64,000 bases of DNA from Roseobacter sp. MED193 (GTDB lineage: Bacteria; Pseudomonadota; Alphaproteobacteria; Rhodobacterales; Rhodobacteraceae). The notes below the pieces were generated by a model. The model did not search any database, was not told the origin of the DNA, and saw nothing but the letters and a program-made list of their open reading frames with translations. Shown piece after piece: positions 23,575 through 32,968 of this stretch. The position numbers and the translations under genes were made by a program. The stretch lies in assembly GCF_000152965.1 (NCBI RefSeq), contig NZ_CH902583.1, positions 306,302 to 370,301 on the forward strand, read 5' to 3'. The first letter of the stretch is position 1; each line of letters opens with the position of its first letter.

Positions 23575-24983
23575 CACAAGCCCTCCAGTTTTGCCGGATC
23601 AAACCTAGGACCAGGCACCAGCTCGACACCGGCCTTACTCATCCGCACCTCCAGTCCTGCCGCTACAAATGCAGCTTTCAACCGGTCCACCTGCGAGAAG
23701 TCCTTGCTCTGCATGGCGGTTTCCCGAGCGTCCAGCAACTGCGTCGCATAGGCTGACAGGTCCAAATCGGGCGTAGCGGCCCAATCACCTAATGCCTCGC
23801 TCAATAGCCCCATCAGCTGTGCCGACGCCAATAGCCCAGGACCATCCCCCGCGGCAGCGAGTTTGTGCATCTCCGCGATAGCCCCGGCGGTGTTGAGATC
23901 ATCAGCCAGTGCGTCCAGCACCGCGGCAGCAGCGTTGGCGGCGGGCTCGATGCCCGCTGTCAGCGCACGCCACTTGCGTAGCGTGGCCTCTGCCTCCTTT
24001 GCCTTTTTCTCAGTCCAGTCCATCGGTTTGCGGTAGTGCGTCTGCAAAAACACAAAGCGGATCACCTCACCGGGAATGCCCTGATCCAGCAGGTCATGCA
24101 CGGTAAAGAAGTTGCCCAGGGACTTGGACATCTTCTTGCCCTCGACTTGAAGCATCTCATTGTGCAACCAGTATCGAGCAAAGCTGTCATCGCCATTGGC
24201 GCAGCAGCTCTGCGCAATTTCATTCTCGTGGTGGGGAAACATCAGGTCGTTGCCACCAGCATGGATGTCAAAGGTTGCGCCCAACAGTTCCTGCGACATG
24301 GCGGAGCATTCAATATGCCAGCCCGGGCGTCCCCGCCCCCAGGGGCTGTCCCAGCCTGGAAGCTCCTCTGTCGAGGGCTTCCACAGAACAAAATCCATTG
24401 GATCGCGCTTGTTGTCAGCGACCTCGACCCGCGCACCGGCGATCATATCATCAACAGATCGCCCAGAAAGCTGGCCGTAGTTTTCATAACTCTTGACCGA
24501 AAACAGCACATGCCCCGCCCCATCCGCATAGGCATGGCCCTTGGCAATCAGATTTTGGATCATTGTCACCATCTGGCGGATATACTGGGTCGCGCGCGGC
24601 ATATGGCCCGGCTCCAGAGCCCCGAGTTTGCCCATATCGCTTAGATACCAACCGATGGTCTCCTCAGTGCGCTCAGCAACCAACTCCTCCAAAGTACCCG
24701 CGGCCCCCGCAGCTTTGCGCGCCAGGGCAGTAGCATTGATCTTGTCGTCCACGTCGGTAAAGTTGCGCACATAGGTCACATGATCAGCGCCATAGCAATG
24801 CCGCAGCAACCGATAGAGTACGTCGAACACGACCACTGGGCGTGCATTGCCCAGATGCGCCCGGTCATAAACCGTAGGGCCGCAGAGATACATACGCACA
24901 TTGTTAGCATCAATCGGGGTGAACTCCGACTTTTTGCGGGTCTTGGTATTGTGCAGTTTGATCACGGGGTTGGGGGTCGTCAT
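23574..24983 (-). CDS. cysS: cysteinyl-tRNA synthetase
   Basis: A 469-residue class I synthetase. The N-terminus [20 protein letters not shown] contains the zinc cysteine and the HIGH-type motif. WHIECSAMS gives further zinc ligands, and [17 protein letters not shown] is the KMSKS loop. The C-terminal DALR and anticodon-binding parts are present and end close to residue 469. ATG 24983 has AAGGAG upstream and is preferred to an in-frame start 16 codons earlier. First of four overlapping genes (cysS, cimA, hydrolase, squalene/phytoene-synthase-like). Confidence 0.96.
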   Translation of the reverse strand: MTTPNPVIKLHNTKTRKKSEFTPIDANNVRMYLCGPTVYDRAHLGNARPVVVFDVLYRLLRHCYGADHVTYVRNFTDVDDKINATALARKAAGAAGTLEELVAERTEETIGWYLSDMGKLGALEPGHMPRATQYIRQMVTMIQNLIAKGHAYADGAGHVLFSVKSYENYGQLSGRSVDDMIAGARVEVADNKRDPMDFVLWKPSTEELPGWDSPWGRGRPGWHIECSAMSQELLGATFDIHAGGNDLMFPHHENEIAQSCCANGDDSFARYWLHNEMLQVEGKKMSKSLGNFFTVHDLLDQGIPGEVIRFVFLQTHYRKPMDWTEKKAKEAEATLRKWRALTAGIEPAANAAAAVLDALADDLNTAGAIAEMHKLAAAGDGPGLLASAQLMGLLSEALGDWAATPDLDLSAYATQLLDARETAMQSKDFSQVDRLKAAFVAAGLEVRMSKAGVELVPGPRFDPAKLEGL

Positions 24984-25170
24984 GACAGCTCCTTGGACGG
25001 ACACGGATGTGCAGGCACGCAAAGCGGGCATAGCAACTTGTCATGATGTTGGAAACGACAGAAACCAGCCCGCTGAGGATTTCAGCAGGTAATACAGCAA
25101 ATAATGAGGGCGCGTACTTGGTTCATGCAACCGTCCTAACATCTCTTCCTTTGCGCGCCAAGAGGGTTGT

Positions 25171-25683
25171 CTAAAACCGGAAGGCTGCGCCCAGAGAGAT
25201 TGTGTTTGGGGATTGTTCCCGGCCCTCCCCACCGCCGGATGGTGCGTGATATAGATACTCACCGGTGAGCTGCAAGGCCCGATTGAGCGAGACCCGAAAC
25301 CCTATGCCCAGGGTCTCCGCCACTTCATGACGTTTTGTGCCCACCCCTTGCTGGCGCCCAAGGGAGATATACCCAAGACTATCGCCAAAATCATATCCGG
25401 CTCGCAGGCTGACCTGTTCTGTTCTGGCTGTGCCGGTAAACCCAGGGTAAGGATGCGGGTTTCCGCGAAAAAAACTTCCACCTAGGACAACGAGCCCATA
25501 GTCCCTATCAACGGAAAACGCCAATCGGGGGGGCGCTTCCGGTGAGGCCTCAGTCGCAGCCTGTGGCGCCCCGGTGTGAGCAGAGAAAAAATAGGTTGTT
25601 TCCCAATCACCTGAACGAACAGGCGGGGCAGAGGTCGACAGTGCCCCGAGCGCAAGAACCAGGGCGGTAGCGGTGTGTTTCAT
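25171..25683 (-). CDS. probable outer-membrane beta-barrel protein
   Basis: A 170-residue exported protein. Signal peptide MKHTATALVLALGALSTSA; the mature part is rich in alternating strands (RLAFSVDRDYGLVVLGGSFF, VSLRAGYDFGDSLGYISLGRQ, GIGFRVSLNRALQLTGEYLYHA). It ends in SLGAAFRF with the C-terminal phenylalanine recognised by the Bam machinery. It looks like a small OmpA/OmpW-like 8-strand barrel, but I do not recognise the exact family. Start ATG 25683 gives the cleanest signal peptide; ATG 25698 is possible. No functional context in the neighbours. Confidence 0.75.
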   Translation of the reverse strand: MKHTATALVLALGALSTSAPPVRSGDWETTYFFSAHTGAPQAATEASPEAPPRLAFSVDRDYGLVVLGGSFFRGNPHPYPGFTGTARTEQVSLRAGYDFGDSLGYISLGRQQGVGTKRHEVAETLGIGFRVSLNRALQLTGEYLYHAPSGGGEGREQSPNTISLGAAFRF

Positions 25684-25737
25684 GTGAGCAGCTGGCATGA
25701 TTTCTTGCCCATTCGGGCGCCCTTCAGGGCGCGGCAC

Positions 25738-25999
25738 TTTATGACCCCCCTATTTTCGGAGAAACTCCTTAACGAGCGGTTCCTATTTTGTCTCAATCGG
25801 CCCGAAGACAAAGAAAATCGCCCCTCTATTCAGGGAAATTAAAACAGGTTTGGGAATTTCTTGATCGACCAGGCGGGCCCCGGCAGCCGCGGAACAGAGT
25901 TCTGTGAAAAAGAAGTCGCATTTTCGACTTAGGTCGCAAACCTGCTAGAATCAGCTTCAAAAACCGCCAAGGCTGCAAGGATAGCAAGAAGGATCCAAT
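25738..25999. other. non-coding region upstream of the mttB-like gene
   Basis: About 260 bp without a supported gene, followed by the small frame at 26000. It holds a short hairpin AAGTCG (25913-25918) with CGACTT (25925-25930), otherwise nothing that I can assign. Confidence 0.4.
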
Positions 26000-26107
26000 A
26001 TGCTGGCGGAACGCTGTGTAGTTAATCTGGTTTGGCGCACGATTGGCGCCACCAGGGGTCGTGCCGCCCGCGGACGCCCCAGCGGAACGTTGTCTTCATC
26101 TCTCTGA
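26000..26107 (+). CDS. possible 35-aa leader peptide upstream of mttB-like gene
   Basis: ATG 26000 with AAGGA seven bases upstream opens a 35-codon frame ending TGA at 26107. The peptide is arginine-rich in the middle (TRGRAARGRPSG). It ends 36 bp before the mttB-like start. The RBS and position suit a leader peptide or upstream ORF affecting translation of the methyltransferase gene, but there is no independent evidence that it is translated. Confidence 0.3.
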   Translation: MLAERCVVNLVWRTIGATRGRAARGRPSGTLSSSL

Positions 26108-26143
26108 AACAACTGACGAATTCCTGCATTAAGGATCTCTACA

Positions 26144-27700
26144 ATGACAGATCAATCTGGCAGCCCCACCCGTGTATCGACCCGTAGCGGGGGCCGCGCC
26201 GCGCGTCGTACTGCCCGCGCCAGCGCCCTGCCCGACCACATGCGTCCCATTCGCCCCGGCATGGAGGGCGGTGTTCTAAAACCGCTGAGCCAGGCCTCTG
26301 TAGAACGTATTCACCATGCCGCCTTGGAAGCCCTTGAGACTATTGGCCTTGCCGATGCCCCCCCGAGCGGTGTGGATTATTTGACAAAGGCAGGCTGCAT
26401 CCTAGGCGACGATGGTCGCATCCGTTTCCCTCCCGCCCTAGTCGAAGACATGCTCGCCAAGGCAAACCGCTCTGTGACCTTGCATAGCCGCAATGGGCAG
26501 CAAGACCTGGAACTGTCAGGCAACCGCGTCCACTATGGCACAGCGGGTGCCGCTGTTCATGTTGTTGATGTGCAGGGGCGAAACTACCGCGAGTCGACAG
26601 TGCAGGATCTGCATGATGCGGCGCGGATCTGCGACACGCTCGAAAACATCCACTTTGTGCAGCGCCCAATGGTGTGCCGGGACATCGCCGATAATATGGA
26701 GATGGATCTCAATTCGATCTATGCGACCACCTCTGGTACGACCAAGCATATCGGCGTCTCTTTTTCGGAACCCGGCTTTGTCGCGCCAGCCATTGAGATG
26801 TTGCATATGATTGCAGGGGGCGAAGACAAATGGCGCGAGCGTCCCTTTGTCTCCAACTCCAACTGTTTTGTCGTGCCGCCTATGAAATTTGCCACCGAAA
26901 GCTGCGAAGTCATGGAGCAATGTATCCTGCACGGAATGCCAGTCTTACTGCTTTCGGCGGGAATGGCCGGGGCTACGGCACCCTCCACCATTGCTGGGGC
27001 AATTACTCAAGCGGTTGCCGAATGCCTGGCTGGCTTGGTCTATGTGAACGCCGTGAAGCCTGGAGCCCCTGCGATCATTGGGACTTGGCCTTTTGGCCTT
27101 GATCTGCGGACTGGCGCCATGACTATGGGCTCTGGCGAGCAGGCGCTCTTAACGGCGGGCTGCGCCCAGATGCATAAATTCTATGGCATACCTGGTGGGG
27201 CAGCCGCCGGAGCCAGCGATTCAAAAATGCCGGACATGCAGGCCGGTTGGGAGCAGATGTGTTCCAATGTCATGGCAGGTCTCTCTGGTCTTAACATGGT
27301 CTATGAGGCCGCAGGGATGCATGCTTCCCTGTTAGGATTTTGCCATGAATCCCTAATCTTGGGGGATGATCTTATTGGGCAAGCACAGCGCTGTGTGCGC
27401 GGCATTGAGGTCAATGACGAAACGCTGGCCCTGGACCAGATTGCAGAGGTCTGCATGGGGGGACCAGGCCACTATTTAGGCACCAGCCAGACATTGGGTC
27501 GGATGCAGTCGGATTATGTCTACCCAACGCTGGGAGATCGCACCTCACCAAAGGAATGGGCCGAGTTGGGCAAACCTGACCTGTTGGAAAAAGCAACAGC
27601 GCGCAAGGAGCAGATCCTATCGCAGCGGTCAGCGGCGCGCTTTGACCCTGCCCTGGACGCTGAAATTCGCAGCAGGTTCAATATTCATCTCGCCTCATAA
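26144..27700 (+). CDS. MttB-family (trimethylamine methyltransferase-like) corrinoid methyltransferase, non-pyrrolysine
   Basis: A 518-residue member of the MttB superfamily (COG5598). The N-terminus is basic (TRSGGRAARRTARASALPDH). The barrel includes LHSRNGQQDLELSGNRVHYGTAGAAVHV and YATTSGTTKHIGVSFSEPG, and further on GSGEQALLTAGCAQMHKFYGIPGG. There is no in-frame amber codon, so it lacks the pyrrolysine of true trimethylamine enzymes. Characterised non-Pyl members demethylate glycine betaine, proline betaine or carnitine and pass the methyl to a corrinoid protein. No corrinoid protein or methyl-corrinoid:THF methyltransferase is adjacent, so the substrate cannot be told. RBS AAGGA eight bases before ATG. 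Terminated at 27708-27735. Confidence 0.87.
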   Translation: MTDQSGSPTRVSTRSGGRAARRTARASALPDHMRPIRPGMEGGVLKPLSQASVERIHHAALEALETIGLADAPPSGVDYLTKAGCILGDDGRIRFPPALVEDMLAKANRSVTLHSRNGQQDLELSGNRVHYGTAGAAVHVVDVQGRNYRESTVQDLHDAARICDTLENIHFVQRPMVCRDIADNMEMDLNSIYATTSGTTKHIGVSFSEPGFVAPAIEMLHMIAGGEDKWRERPFVSNSNCFVVPPMKFATESCEVMEQCILHGMPVLLLSAGMAGATAPSTIAGAITQAVAECLAGLVYVNAVKPGAPAIIGTWPFGLDLRTGAMTMGSGEQALLTAGCAQMHKFYGIPGGAAAGASDSKMPDMQAGWEQMCSNVMAGLSGLNMVYEAAGMHASLLGFCHESLILGDDLIGQAQRCVRGIEVNDETLALDQIAEVCMGGPGHYLGTSQTLGRMQSDYVYPTLGDRTSPKEWAELGKPDLLEKATARKEQILSQRSAARFDPALDAEIRSRFNIHLAS

Positions 27701-27707
27701 GTGGATG

Positions 27708-27735
27708 AAAAGGCGACGGGAAACCGTCGCCTTTT
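27708..27735. terminator. bidirectional terminator shared by mttB-like and sufS
   Basis: AAAAGGCGACGG (27708-27719), GNRA-type loop GAAA, CCGTCGCCTTTT (27724-27735). The A and T runs on either side make it work in both directions: it ends the methyltransferase gene and, on the other strand, the suf operon. Confidence 0.85.
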
Positions 27736-27766
27736 CTATTTTCGCACCTCGATTCTGCGCCTTTGC

Positions 27767-28987
27767 TCAGGCAAACAGCTCATGCGCCAACTCTAACGCT
27801 TCGATCAGCACGTCGACCTCGGCCTTGGTGTTATAGGCACCAAAAGAGGCACGACAGGTTGCAGAAACACCCAGTTGGTCCATCAAGGGGCCAGCACAGT
27901 GATGGCCAGCCCGCACCGCGACCCCCTTCTTGTCGAGGATCGTCGAGATATCATGGGCATGGGCTGCCCCCTCCATGGTGAAGCTAAAGATCGCAGCCTT
28001 ACCGGGCGCCTGCCCTTGGACGTTGATCCAGTTCAGCCCTGTCAGCTGGGTCATGGCATAGTCGCGCAATCCCGCCTCGTGGGCTGCGATATTCTCCATC
28101 CCCAGTTCCATCATATAGTTGAGCGCCACGCCAAAGCCGATGGTTTGCACGATTCCTGGCGTTCCGGCCTCAAACATCATCGGCGGATCATTGTAGATCA
28201 CCGCCTCTTTCGAGACCTCGCGGATCATGTCCCCCCCTCCGAGGAACGGCCGCATTTCCACCATTCGGTCCGGGTGCACATAGATCGCCCCAGATCCCGA
28301 TGGACCATAAAGTTTGTGCCCCGTGATAGCGAAGAAATCGCATCCCAGGTCTTGTACATCCACGGGCATGTGCACGGCGCTTTGTGAGCCATCGACCAGC
28401 ACTGGCACGCCCTTTGCATGGGCGCCCTCGGCAATGGATTTAACATCCACAACTGTGCCCAAGACATTGGAACAATGGGTTATTGCGATCAGTTTGGTCT
28501 TTGGTGTGATGGCATCAAGCACCGCCTGAGGATCCAGACTGCCATCCGCTGCGGTATCCACCCATTTGATCACCACCCCCTGACGTTCACGCAGGAAATG
28601 CCAGGGCACGATATTGGCGTGATGCTCCATGACCGACAACAGGATTTCATCCCCAGCCTGCAGCCGTGGCATGGCCCAGCTGTAGGCCACCATATTGATG
28701 CCTTCGGTGGTTCCAGAATTCAGAATGATGCTGTCTTCACTCGCCGCATTCAGGAACTTGGCGATGATGCCCCGAACGCCTTCGTATTTCTCAGTTGCGA
28801 GATTGGAAAGGTAGTGCAAGCCCCTGTGAACATTGGAATATTCCTGCGAATAGGCTTGATTGATCGCGTCAATAACGACCTGCGGCTTCTGCGCCGAGGC
28901 CCCATTGTCCAGGTAGGTCAGCGGCTTTCCGTTCACCTGCCGGGACAGGATGGGAAATTGACTACGGATTTTTTCTACATCATACAT
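27767..28987 (-). CDS. sufS: cysteine desulfurase SufS
   Basis: A 406-residue group II cysteine desulfurase. The PLP lysine is in AITGHKLYGPSG and the persulfide cysteine in VRAGHHCAGPLMDQ. N-terminus VEKIRSQFPILSRQVNGKPLTYLDNGASAQKP is typical of SufS. It would mobilise sulfur from cysteine for the SufBCD scaffold. The start ATG overlaps the end of the second Yip1-like gene by 8 bp. It is the last gene of the operon, ended by the shared terminator. SufE and SufU, its usual sulfur acceptors, are not in this window. Confidence 0.95.
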   Translation of the reverse strand: MYDVEKIRSQFPILSRQVNGKPLTYLDNGASAQKPQVVIDAINQAYSQEYSNVHRGLHYLSNLATEKYEGVRGIIAKFLNAASEDSIILNSGTTEGINMVAYSWAMPRLQAGDEILLSVMEHHANIVPWHFLRERQGVVIKWVDTAADGSLDPQAVLDAITPKTKLIAITHCSNVLGTVVDVKSIAEGAHAKGVPVLVDGSQSAVHMPVDVQDLGCDFFAITGHKLYGPSGSGAIYVHPDRMVEMRPFLGGGDMIREVSKEAVIYNDPPMMFEAGTPGIVQTIGFGVALNYMMELGMENIAAHEAGLRDYAMTQLTGLNWINVQGQAPGKAAIFSFTMEGAAHAHDISTILDKKGVAVRAGHHCAGPLMDQLGVSATCRASFGAYNTKAEVDVLIEALELAHELFA

Positions 28988-29573
28988 TTTCAGGCAGTCC
29001 AAGATTGGCAGGCCCTAGCAGCCCGACGATAAAGATCATGGCAAAGAACATCACGATACTGGCCATAAGAACAACCGCAAAGGAACGCCAAAGAGAGGCA
29101 AACCCATGCGCTTCGTTGACAAAGTTCAACAGTACAAAGAGCAGCACCAGGCCAATCACCAGGAACACCACGTTGCCCAGTTGGGGCGAAATCAACATGA
29201 CCACAACAGCGACGGACATAAGGGCCAGCTGTAGCAGTTGATCCCAGACCAAAAGCGACAGAATAGGCATGAAATGCCCGGTCCCTCCGAGCCAGCGACC
29301 GCCAAGCGTGAGCATTGTGGCGAAGAGAACGCTTCGAAGCGCGGAAACCATCAGTGAAAGACCCGGAGAATCTGGCGACATGTCAAACATGGCCAATTCG
29401 CTGGAATCGGGAAGGATCAGGCCCAGGACCCCAAAAAACAGCGCATTCAGGATAACTGCCAGGAACAGGCCGGTCCAAATGGACTCATTCGGCCACTGCC
29501 GCAACAGGATGCTCCGGGCCGCAACGCCGGGTTGGCGCAGGGTCAGGATCATAAAGGACCACAGGAACCTCAT
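28980..29573 (-). CDS. Yip1-domain membrane protein, second copy
   Basis: A 197-residue membrane protein with about five hydrophobic segments (for example GLFLAVILNALFFGVLGLIL and VVFLVIGLVLLFVLLNFV). The Yip1 pattern continues with LWRSFAVVLMASIVMFFAMIF. ATG 29573 overlaps the stop of the preceding Yip1-like gene (ATGA); the 25-codon extension is rejected. Yip1-domain proteins are poorly understood in bacteria. Two neighbouring members inside a suf operon suggest a heteromeric membrane pair, which is inference. Confidence 0.75.
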   Translation of the reverse strand: MRFLWSFMILTLRQPGVAARSILLRQWPNESIWTGLFLAVILNALFFGVLGLILPDSSELAMFDMSPDSPGLSLMVSALRSVLFATMLTLGGRWLGGTGHFMPILSLLVWDQLLQLALMSVAVVVMLISPQLGNVVFLVIGLVLLFVLLNFVNEAHGFASLWRSFAVVLMASIVMFFAMIFIVGLLGPANLGLPENV

Positions 29574-30067
29574 GCTCGTAACTGGGGTTTGGCCCAGTAA
29601 CCCTGATACATCCCCGAGATCCAAAACCACAGAAAGGCAGCGAACCAAAGCCCGCCTATCAGATTCAGCTCAGTTCCTGGGCCAATCATGCCGGCTACCA
29701 ACCCATTGAGCAGCATCAGAGGGCTGGCCGCAAGAAAGCTCCAAAACAGCGCCAACCGGGCGGCGAAGCTCTCCCCCGTGCCGCGCAGAGCGCGGGCGAT
29801 GAAATGTGCCACCAGCGCCAGAGTATAGAGCGCAAGGGGGGCAACAAAAATGATACCAAACAAAGCGTTACTCAGCAGCATTGTTTGTTCTTGCCCCGTC
29901 AGATGGGCCTCTCGCGCTAGGCTGGGCATGCGCGAGATGAACATCAAAGCGCAACCCGCCATCAGGATCGCCAACATACGGTCTTCGCGTGGCCCCGTGG
30001 TCAAGAGCCGCGCAAAAACCCTGCGCGGCCCCCGATAGGTTGCCAGGATATCACCGGTAACCGCCAT
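29570..30067 (-). CDS. Yip1-domain membrane protein, first copy
   Basis: A 165-residue membrane protein with four to five hydrophobic stretches and a cytoplasmic N-terminus (MAVTGDILATYRGPRRVFARLLTTGPREDRML). The GPREDRMLAILM segment and the WFAAFLWFWISGMYQGYW end fit the Yip1 family. It starts immediately after the sufD stop without a gap and overlaps the second Yip1-like gene by 4 bp. Translation is therefore tightly linked to sufD. No role in Fe-S assembly is known. Confidence 0.75.
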   Translation of the reverse strand: MAVTGDILATYRGPRRVFARLLTTGPREDRMLAILMAGCALMFISRMPSLAREAHLTGQEQTMLLSNALFGIIFVAPLALYTLALVAHFIARALRGTGESFAARLALFWSFLAASPLMLLNGLVAGMIGPGTELNLIGGLWFAAFLWFWISGMYQGYWAKPQLRA

Positions 30068-31348
30068 CTAGCGGCGCCGCGAAAGCCAGCCTTCCAGGCG
30101 GGCAACAATAGCGGCGGCGATTTCACCGTCTTCGATCTCTTCAACCGCTTCCGCAAGGAACGCCAGGGTCAACAGATCCGTCGCTTCATCCGCAGGAACC
30201 CCGCGCGAGCGCAGGTAAAACAGCGCTTCCTCGTCGATTGCCCCGGTGGTTGAGCCATGAGAGCAAATCACGTCATCGGCGTAGATCTCCAGCTCGGGCT
30301 TGGCCAGAAACTGGCTGTCATCGTCCAGAAGCAGCGATTGGCTGATCTGATAGCCATCGGTTTTCTGAGCGCCCTCCTTAACGAGGATCTTGCCCTGAAA
30401 CACGCCGGTGGCCCCATTGCGCAGCACCTTCTTGAAAACCTGACGGCTTTCGCAGTTTACCGCATCATGGGTGATGAACACCGTGTCATCGTGGTGAAAT
30501 TCCCCGTCGCCAACGCAGGCGCCGGCGATATGTGCAATAGCGTCATCGCCCAATAGCTCAACGACGGCCTCATTCCGGGTCAAGATCCCATTCACCGTCA
30601 GGGTGAAGCTCTTGAACACCGATTCCGTACCCAGCCGAGCAAAGAGATGGGTTGCAGCCCGGCGTTCATGATCCCGCCCCTGGGCGCGCACCAGATGCAG
30701 CTTGCCGGTGTCGGCAATATCGATCTCCATACATTTGTTGAACCGCGATGCCGCCGGGCCGTTTTCCAGAATAGTGGCCTCGGCGCCTGCTTCAACGCGG
30801 ATCACGTGATGAAGGATCGCGTCGGAGGCCTCATCCGAATGCACGTAGACCAGGTTGATTGGCTTGCTCGGTTTGCCCGTCACATGGATGGCAACACCAT
30901 CCTGCGCAAAAGCAGTGTTCAACGCCGCCAAGGGCCGGGCAACCGGAGACTGCCCGCGCGCCTCAAGCACGCCATAGAGATCTTTGGCCCAGTGAATATC
31001 CTGACAGCAGATGTCAGCGATCCGATCAATCTGCACCCCTTCCAGGCTCAGATCATCCGAGGCCTCAGGATTATAGACGCCGTCCACAAAAACGATCTTC
31101 AACCGATCAAATTCATCGAACATCGGTGCTTCATCTGTGACGAACACGGATGCCTGTGTGGCCTCCGCCGCAGTCAGCGTATCTGGGCGGGTGTATTTCC
31201 AATACTCATCGCGACGCCCGGGCAGCCCCAAGGTCTGTACCCGCGACAGCGCTGCCTGTCGGGCAACTGACAAGCAGCCGCCCTCTGGCAGGCTCAGCGC
31301 CGCCAAACGTGCCTCGGTGGCACTTTGTTTCACATCAGCCAATGCCAT
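30068..31348 (-). CDS. sufD: Fe-S cluster assembly protein SufD
   Basis: A 426-residue SufB/SufD-family scaffold subunit. The C-terminal beta-helix contains FQGKILVKEGAQKTDGYQISQSLLLDDDSQFLAKPELEIYADDVICSHGSTTGAIDEEALFYLRSRG, shared by SufB and SufD, here only named by its position (about 320-390). The N-terminal half is SufD-like (DEYWKYTRPDTL). ATG 31348 has GGAGG upstream and lies one base after the sufC stop. With SufB and SufC it forms the SufBC2D scaffold. Confidence 0.95.
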   Translation of the reverse strand: MALADVKQSATEARLAALSLPEGGCLSVARQAALSRVQTLGLPGRRDEYWKYTRPDTLTAAEATQASVFVTDEAPMFDEFDRLKIVFVDGVYNPEASDDLSLEGVQIDRIADICCQDIHWAKDLYGVLEARGQSPVARPLAALNTAFAQDGVAIHVTGKPSKPINLVYVHSDEASDAILHHVIRVEAGAEATILENGPAASRFNKCMEIDIADTGKLHLVRAQGRDHERRAATHLFARLGTESVFKSFTLTVNGILTRNEAVVELLGDDAIAHIAGACVGDGEFHHDDTVFITHDAVNCESRQVFKKVLRNGATGVFQGKILVKEGAQKTDGYQISQSLLLDDDSQFLAKPELEIYADDVICSHGSTTGAIDEEALFYLRSRGVPADEATDLLTLAFLAEAVEEIEDGEIAAAIVARLEGWLSRRR

Positions 31349-31349
31349 C

Positions 31350-32105
31350 TCAGGAAACCTCCGCCAGGATACCAGCATAGCCGTTGTTTTCGACTTCCAT
31401 TGCCAGCTCTGGTCCACCGGTTTTTACGATTTTGCCGTCAGCCAGAATATGCACAACATCGGGTTTGATATGGTCCAGCAAGCGCTGGTAGTGGGTGATC
31501 ACCAGAAAGCCACGGCCCTCATCGCGCAGGGCATTGACGCCTTCGGCAACCAGTTTCATCGCGTCGACATCCAGGCCCGAGTCGGTTTCATCCAGGATGC
31601 ACATCTTGGGCTCAAGCATGGCCATCTGCAGGATTTCATTGCGCTTTTTCTCACCACCGGAGAAGCCTACATTGACCGGACGCTTCAGCATATCAGCGTC
31701 GATCTTCAGCTCCTTGGCCTTGGCGCGGATGGATTTGAGGAAATCTGCCGCTGACAGCTCTTCTTCACCGCGGGCCTTGCGCTGGGAATTCACCGCGGTG
31801 CGCAGGAAGGTCATGTTGCCAACGCCGGGGATCTCAACCGGGTATTGGAAGGCCAGGAACACACCCAATGCGGCGCGCTCTTCCGGGTCCAGCTCCAGCA
31901 GGTCCTCACCCGCCAGGGTGGCGCTGCCTTCGGTGACTTCATAGCCATCGCGCCCCGACAGAACATAAGACAGTGTCGACTTGCCAGAGCCATTAGGCCC
32001 CATGATCGCATGCACCTTGCCGGCCTCAACAGTCAGGTCCAGACCTTTCAGGATCTGTTTGTCCTCGTCTTCAAGTTTGACGTGCAGGTTTTTGATTTCG
32101 AGCAT
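31350..32105 (-). CDS. sufC: Fe-S cluster assembly ATPase SufC
   Basis: A 251-residue ABC-type ATPase. Walker A is IMGPNGSGKST (about residues 33-43), signature GFSGGEKKRNEILQ, Walker B CILDETDSGLD, and the H-loop histidine in VITHYQRLL. It drives conformational change of SufB-SufD. It is separated from sufB by three unrelated genes, an unusual arrangement. Confidence 0.97.
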   Translation of the reverse strand: MLEIKNLHVKLEDEDKQILKGLDLTVEAGKVHAIMGPNGSGKSTLSYVLSGRDGYEVTEGSATLAGEDLLELDPEERAALGVFLAFQYPVEIPGVGNMTFLRTAVNSQRKARGEEELSAADFLKSIRAKAKELKIDADMLKRPVNVGFSGGEKKRNEILQMAMLEPKMCILDETDSGLDVDAMKLVAEGVNALRDEGRGFLVITHYQRLLDHIKPDVVHILADGKIVKTGGPELAMEVENNGYAGILAEVS

Positions 32106-32138
32106 TTTTTCCTCGTCTCTTTTCTCTTGGTCGCGCCC

Positions 32139-32966
32139 TCAGGCGGTCCCTGTGTTCTGCTCAGCGCGCAGGCGCGCAGGAAAGCTGTTACGCAGATCGG
32201 CCTGGGCGCGCACAATGCCCGCGCCATATGGCAGCTCTGCCGGTTGATTGTTGTTTCGCAAATGATCCGGGATCTGGTCCCAGGTCAGCGGAGAAATAAG
32301 CACCCGCCCGATCGAGGCGGCATAGTCGTAGTATTTCAGATGCCCCTGATCCCCAGGCGAAACCCAGGTCGAGGCCACGCCATAGGCATCCGCCGTGATC
32401 AACCCATGCAATGAGGCCGCATAGATGTGATCGCAGGCGCTGATCTGGCCACAGACCGTGGCTGGGTCCTGACGCGGATCAATCAGCAAGATCTCCTCAC
32501 TGCTGTTCGCCAGGGTCTGAATCCCTGGATCTTCCATCTGGCTGTGATGGGGGACCAGGCCGATCCGGTGGGTTTTTGATGGCGCCGGCGCAAGGACATC
32601 TGCCACCAGCAGTCCAGGGTCGCCAAAGCGTTGCGTTTTCACCCCCAACAGCGAAGCCGTGATAGGTCCGCGCAGCAAGGCAATGTTTACATTTGATAAA
32701 AAATCTGTCGACGCAACCGCGTGCAGCAGGCCAGAGCCCCAGATCACCGGTTTCTGCGCATAGGTCTTTACCTCGGAATATTTGCGCCGGGCAATTTGCA
32801 GGATCGAGCCAATGGCATAAAGATCCGCCTGACCGGGGCCAGCATGTCGCACCTCATGGCCACTCAGATGCGCCACCACAAGGCGAGAAAGCGCGTCGCC
32901 AAAATTTGGCACCGCTTTCCACCAGAACAGGCGCAAAGGCGTGATATGTGAGGGCGTTGCCAGCAT
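32139..32966 (-). CDS. polysaccharide pyruvyl transferase family protein
   Basis: A 275-residue protein of the polysaccharide pyruvyl transferase (CsaB/ExoV-like) family. Recognisable are LFWWKAVPNFGDALSRLVV, the GSGLL turn, LRGPITASLLG and a GDPGLLVADV segment. HIYAASLHGLITADAYGVASTWV carries the conserved SLHG motif. Known members add ketal-linked pyruvate to exopolysaccharide or cell-wall sugars. It sits in frame between ybjQ (2-bp gap) and sufC (33 bp), all on the same strand, so it is co-transcribed with Fe-S assembly genes. There is no other sugar gene near; the role here is unknown. Confidence 0.82.
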   Translation of the reverse strand: MLATPSHITPLRLFWWKAVPNFGDALSRLVVAHLSGHEVRHAGPGQADLYAIGSILQIARRKYSEVKTYAQKPVIWGSGLLHAVASTDFLSNVNIALLRGPITASLLGVKTQRFGDPGLLVADVLAPAPSKTHRIGLVPHHSQMEDPGIQTLANSSEEILLIDPRQDPATVCGQISACDHIYAASLHGLITADAYGVASTWVSPGDQGHLKYYDYAASIGRVLISPLTWDQIPDHLRNNNQPAELPYGAGIVRAQADLRNSFPARLRAEQNTGTA

Positions 32967-32968
32967 CG

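Noticed and set aside
26144-27700. Pyrrolysine-containing trimethylamine methyltransferase
   Set aside because: No in-frame TAG occurs; the frame is continuous, so it is a non-Pyl MttB homologue.
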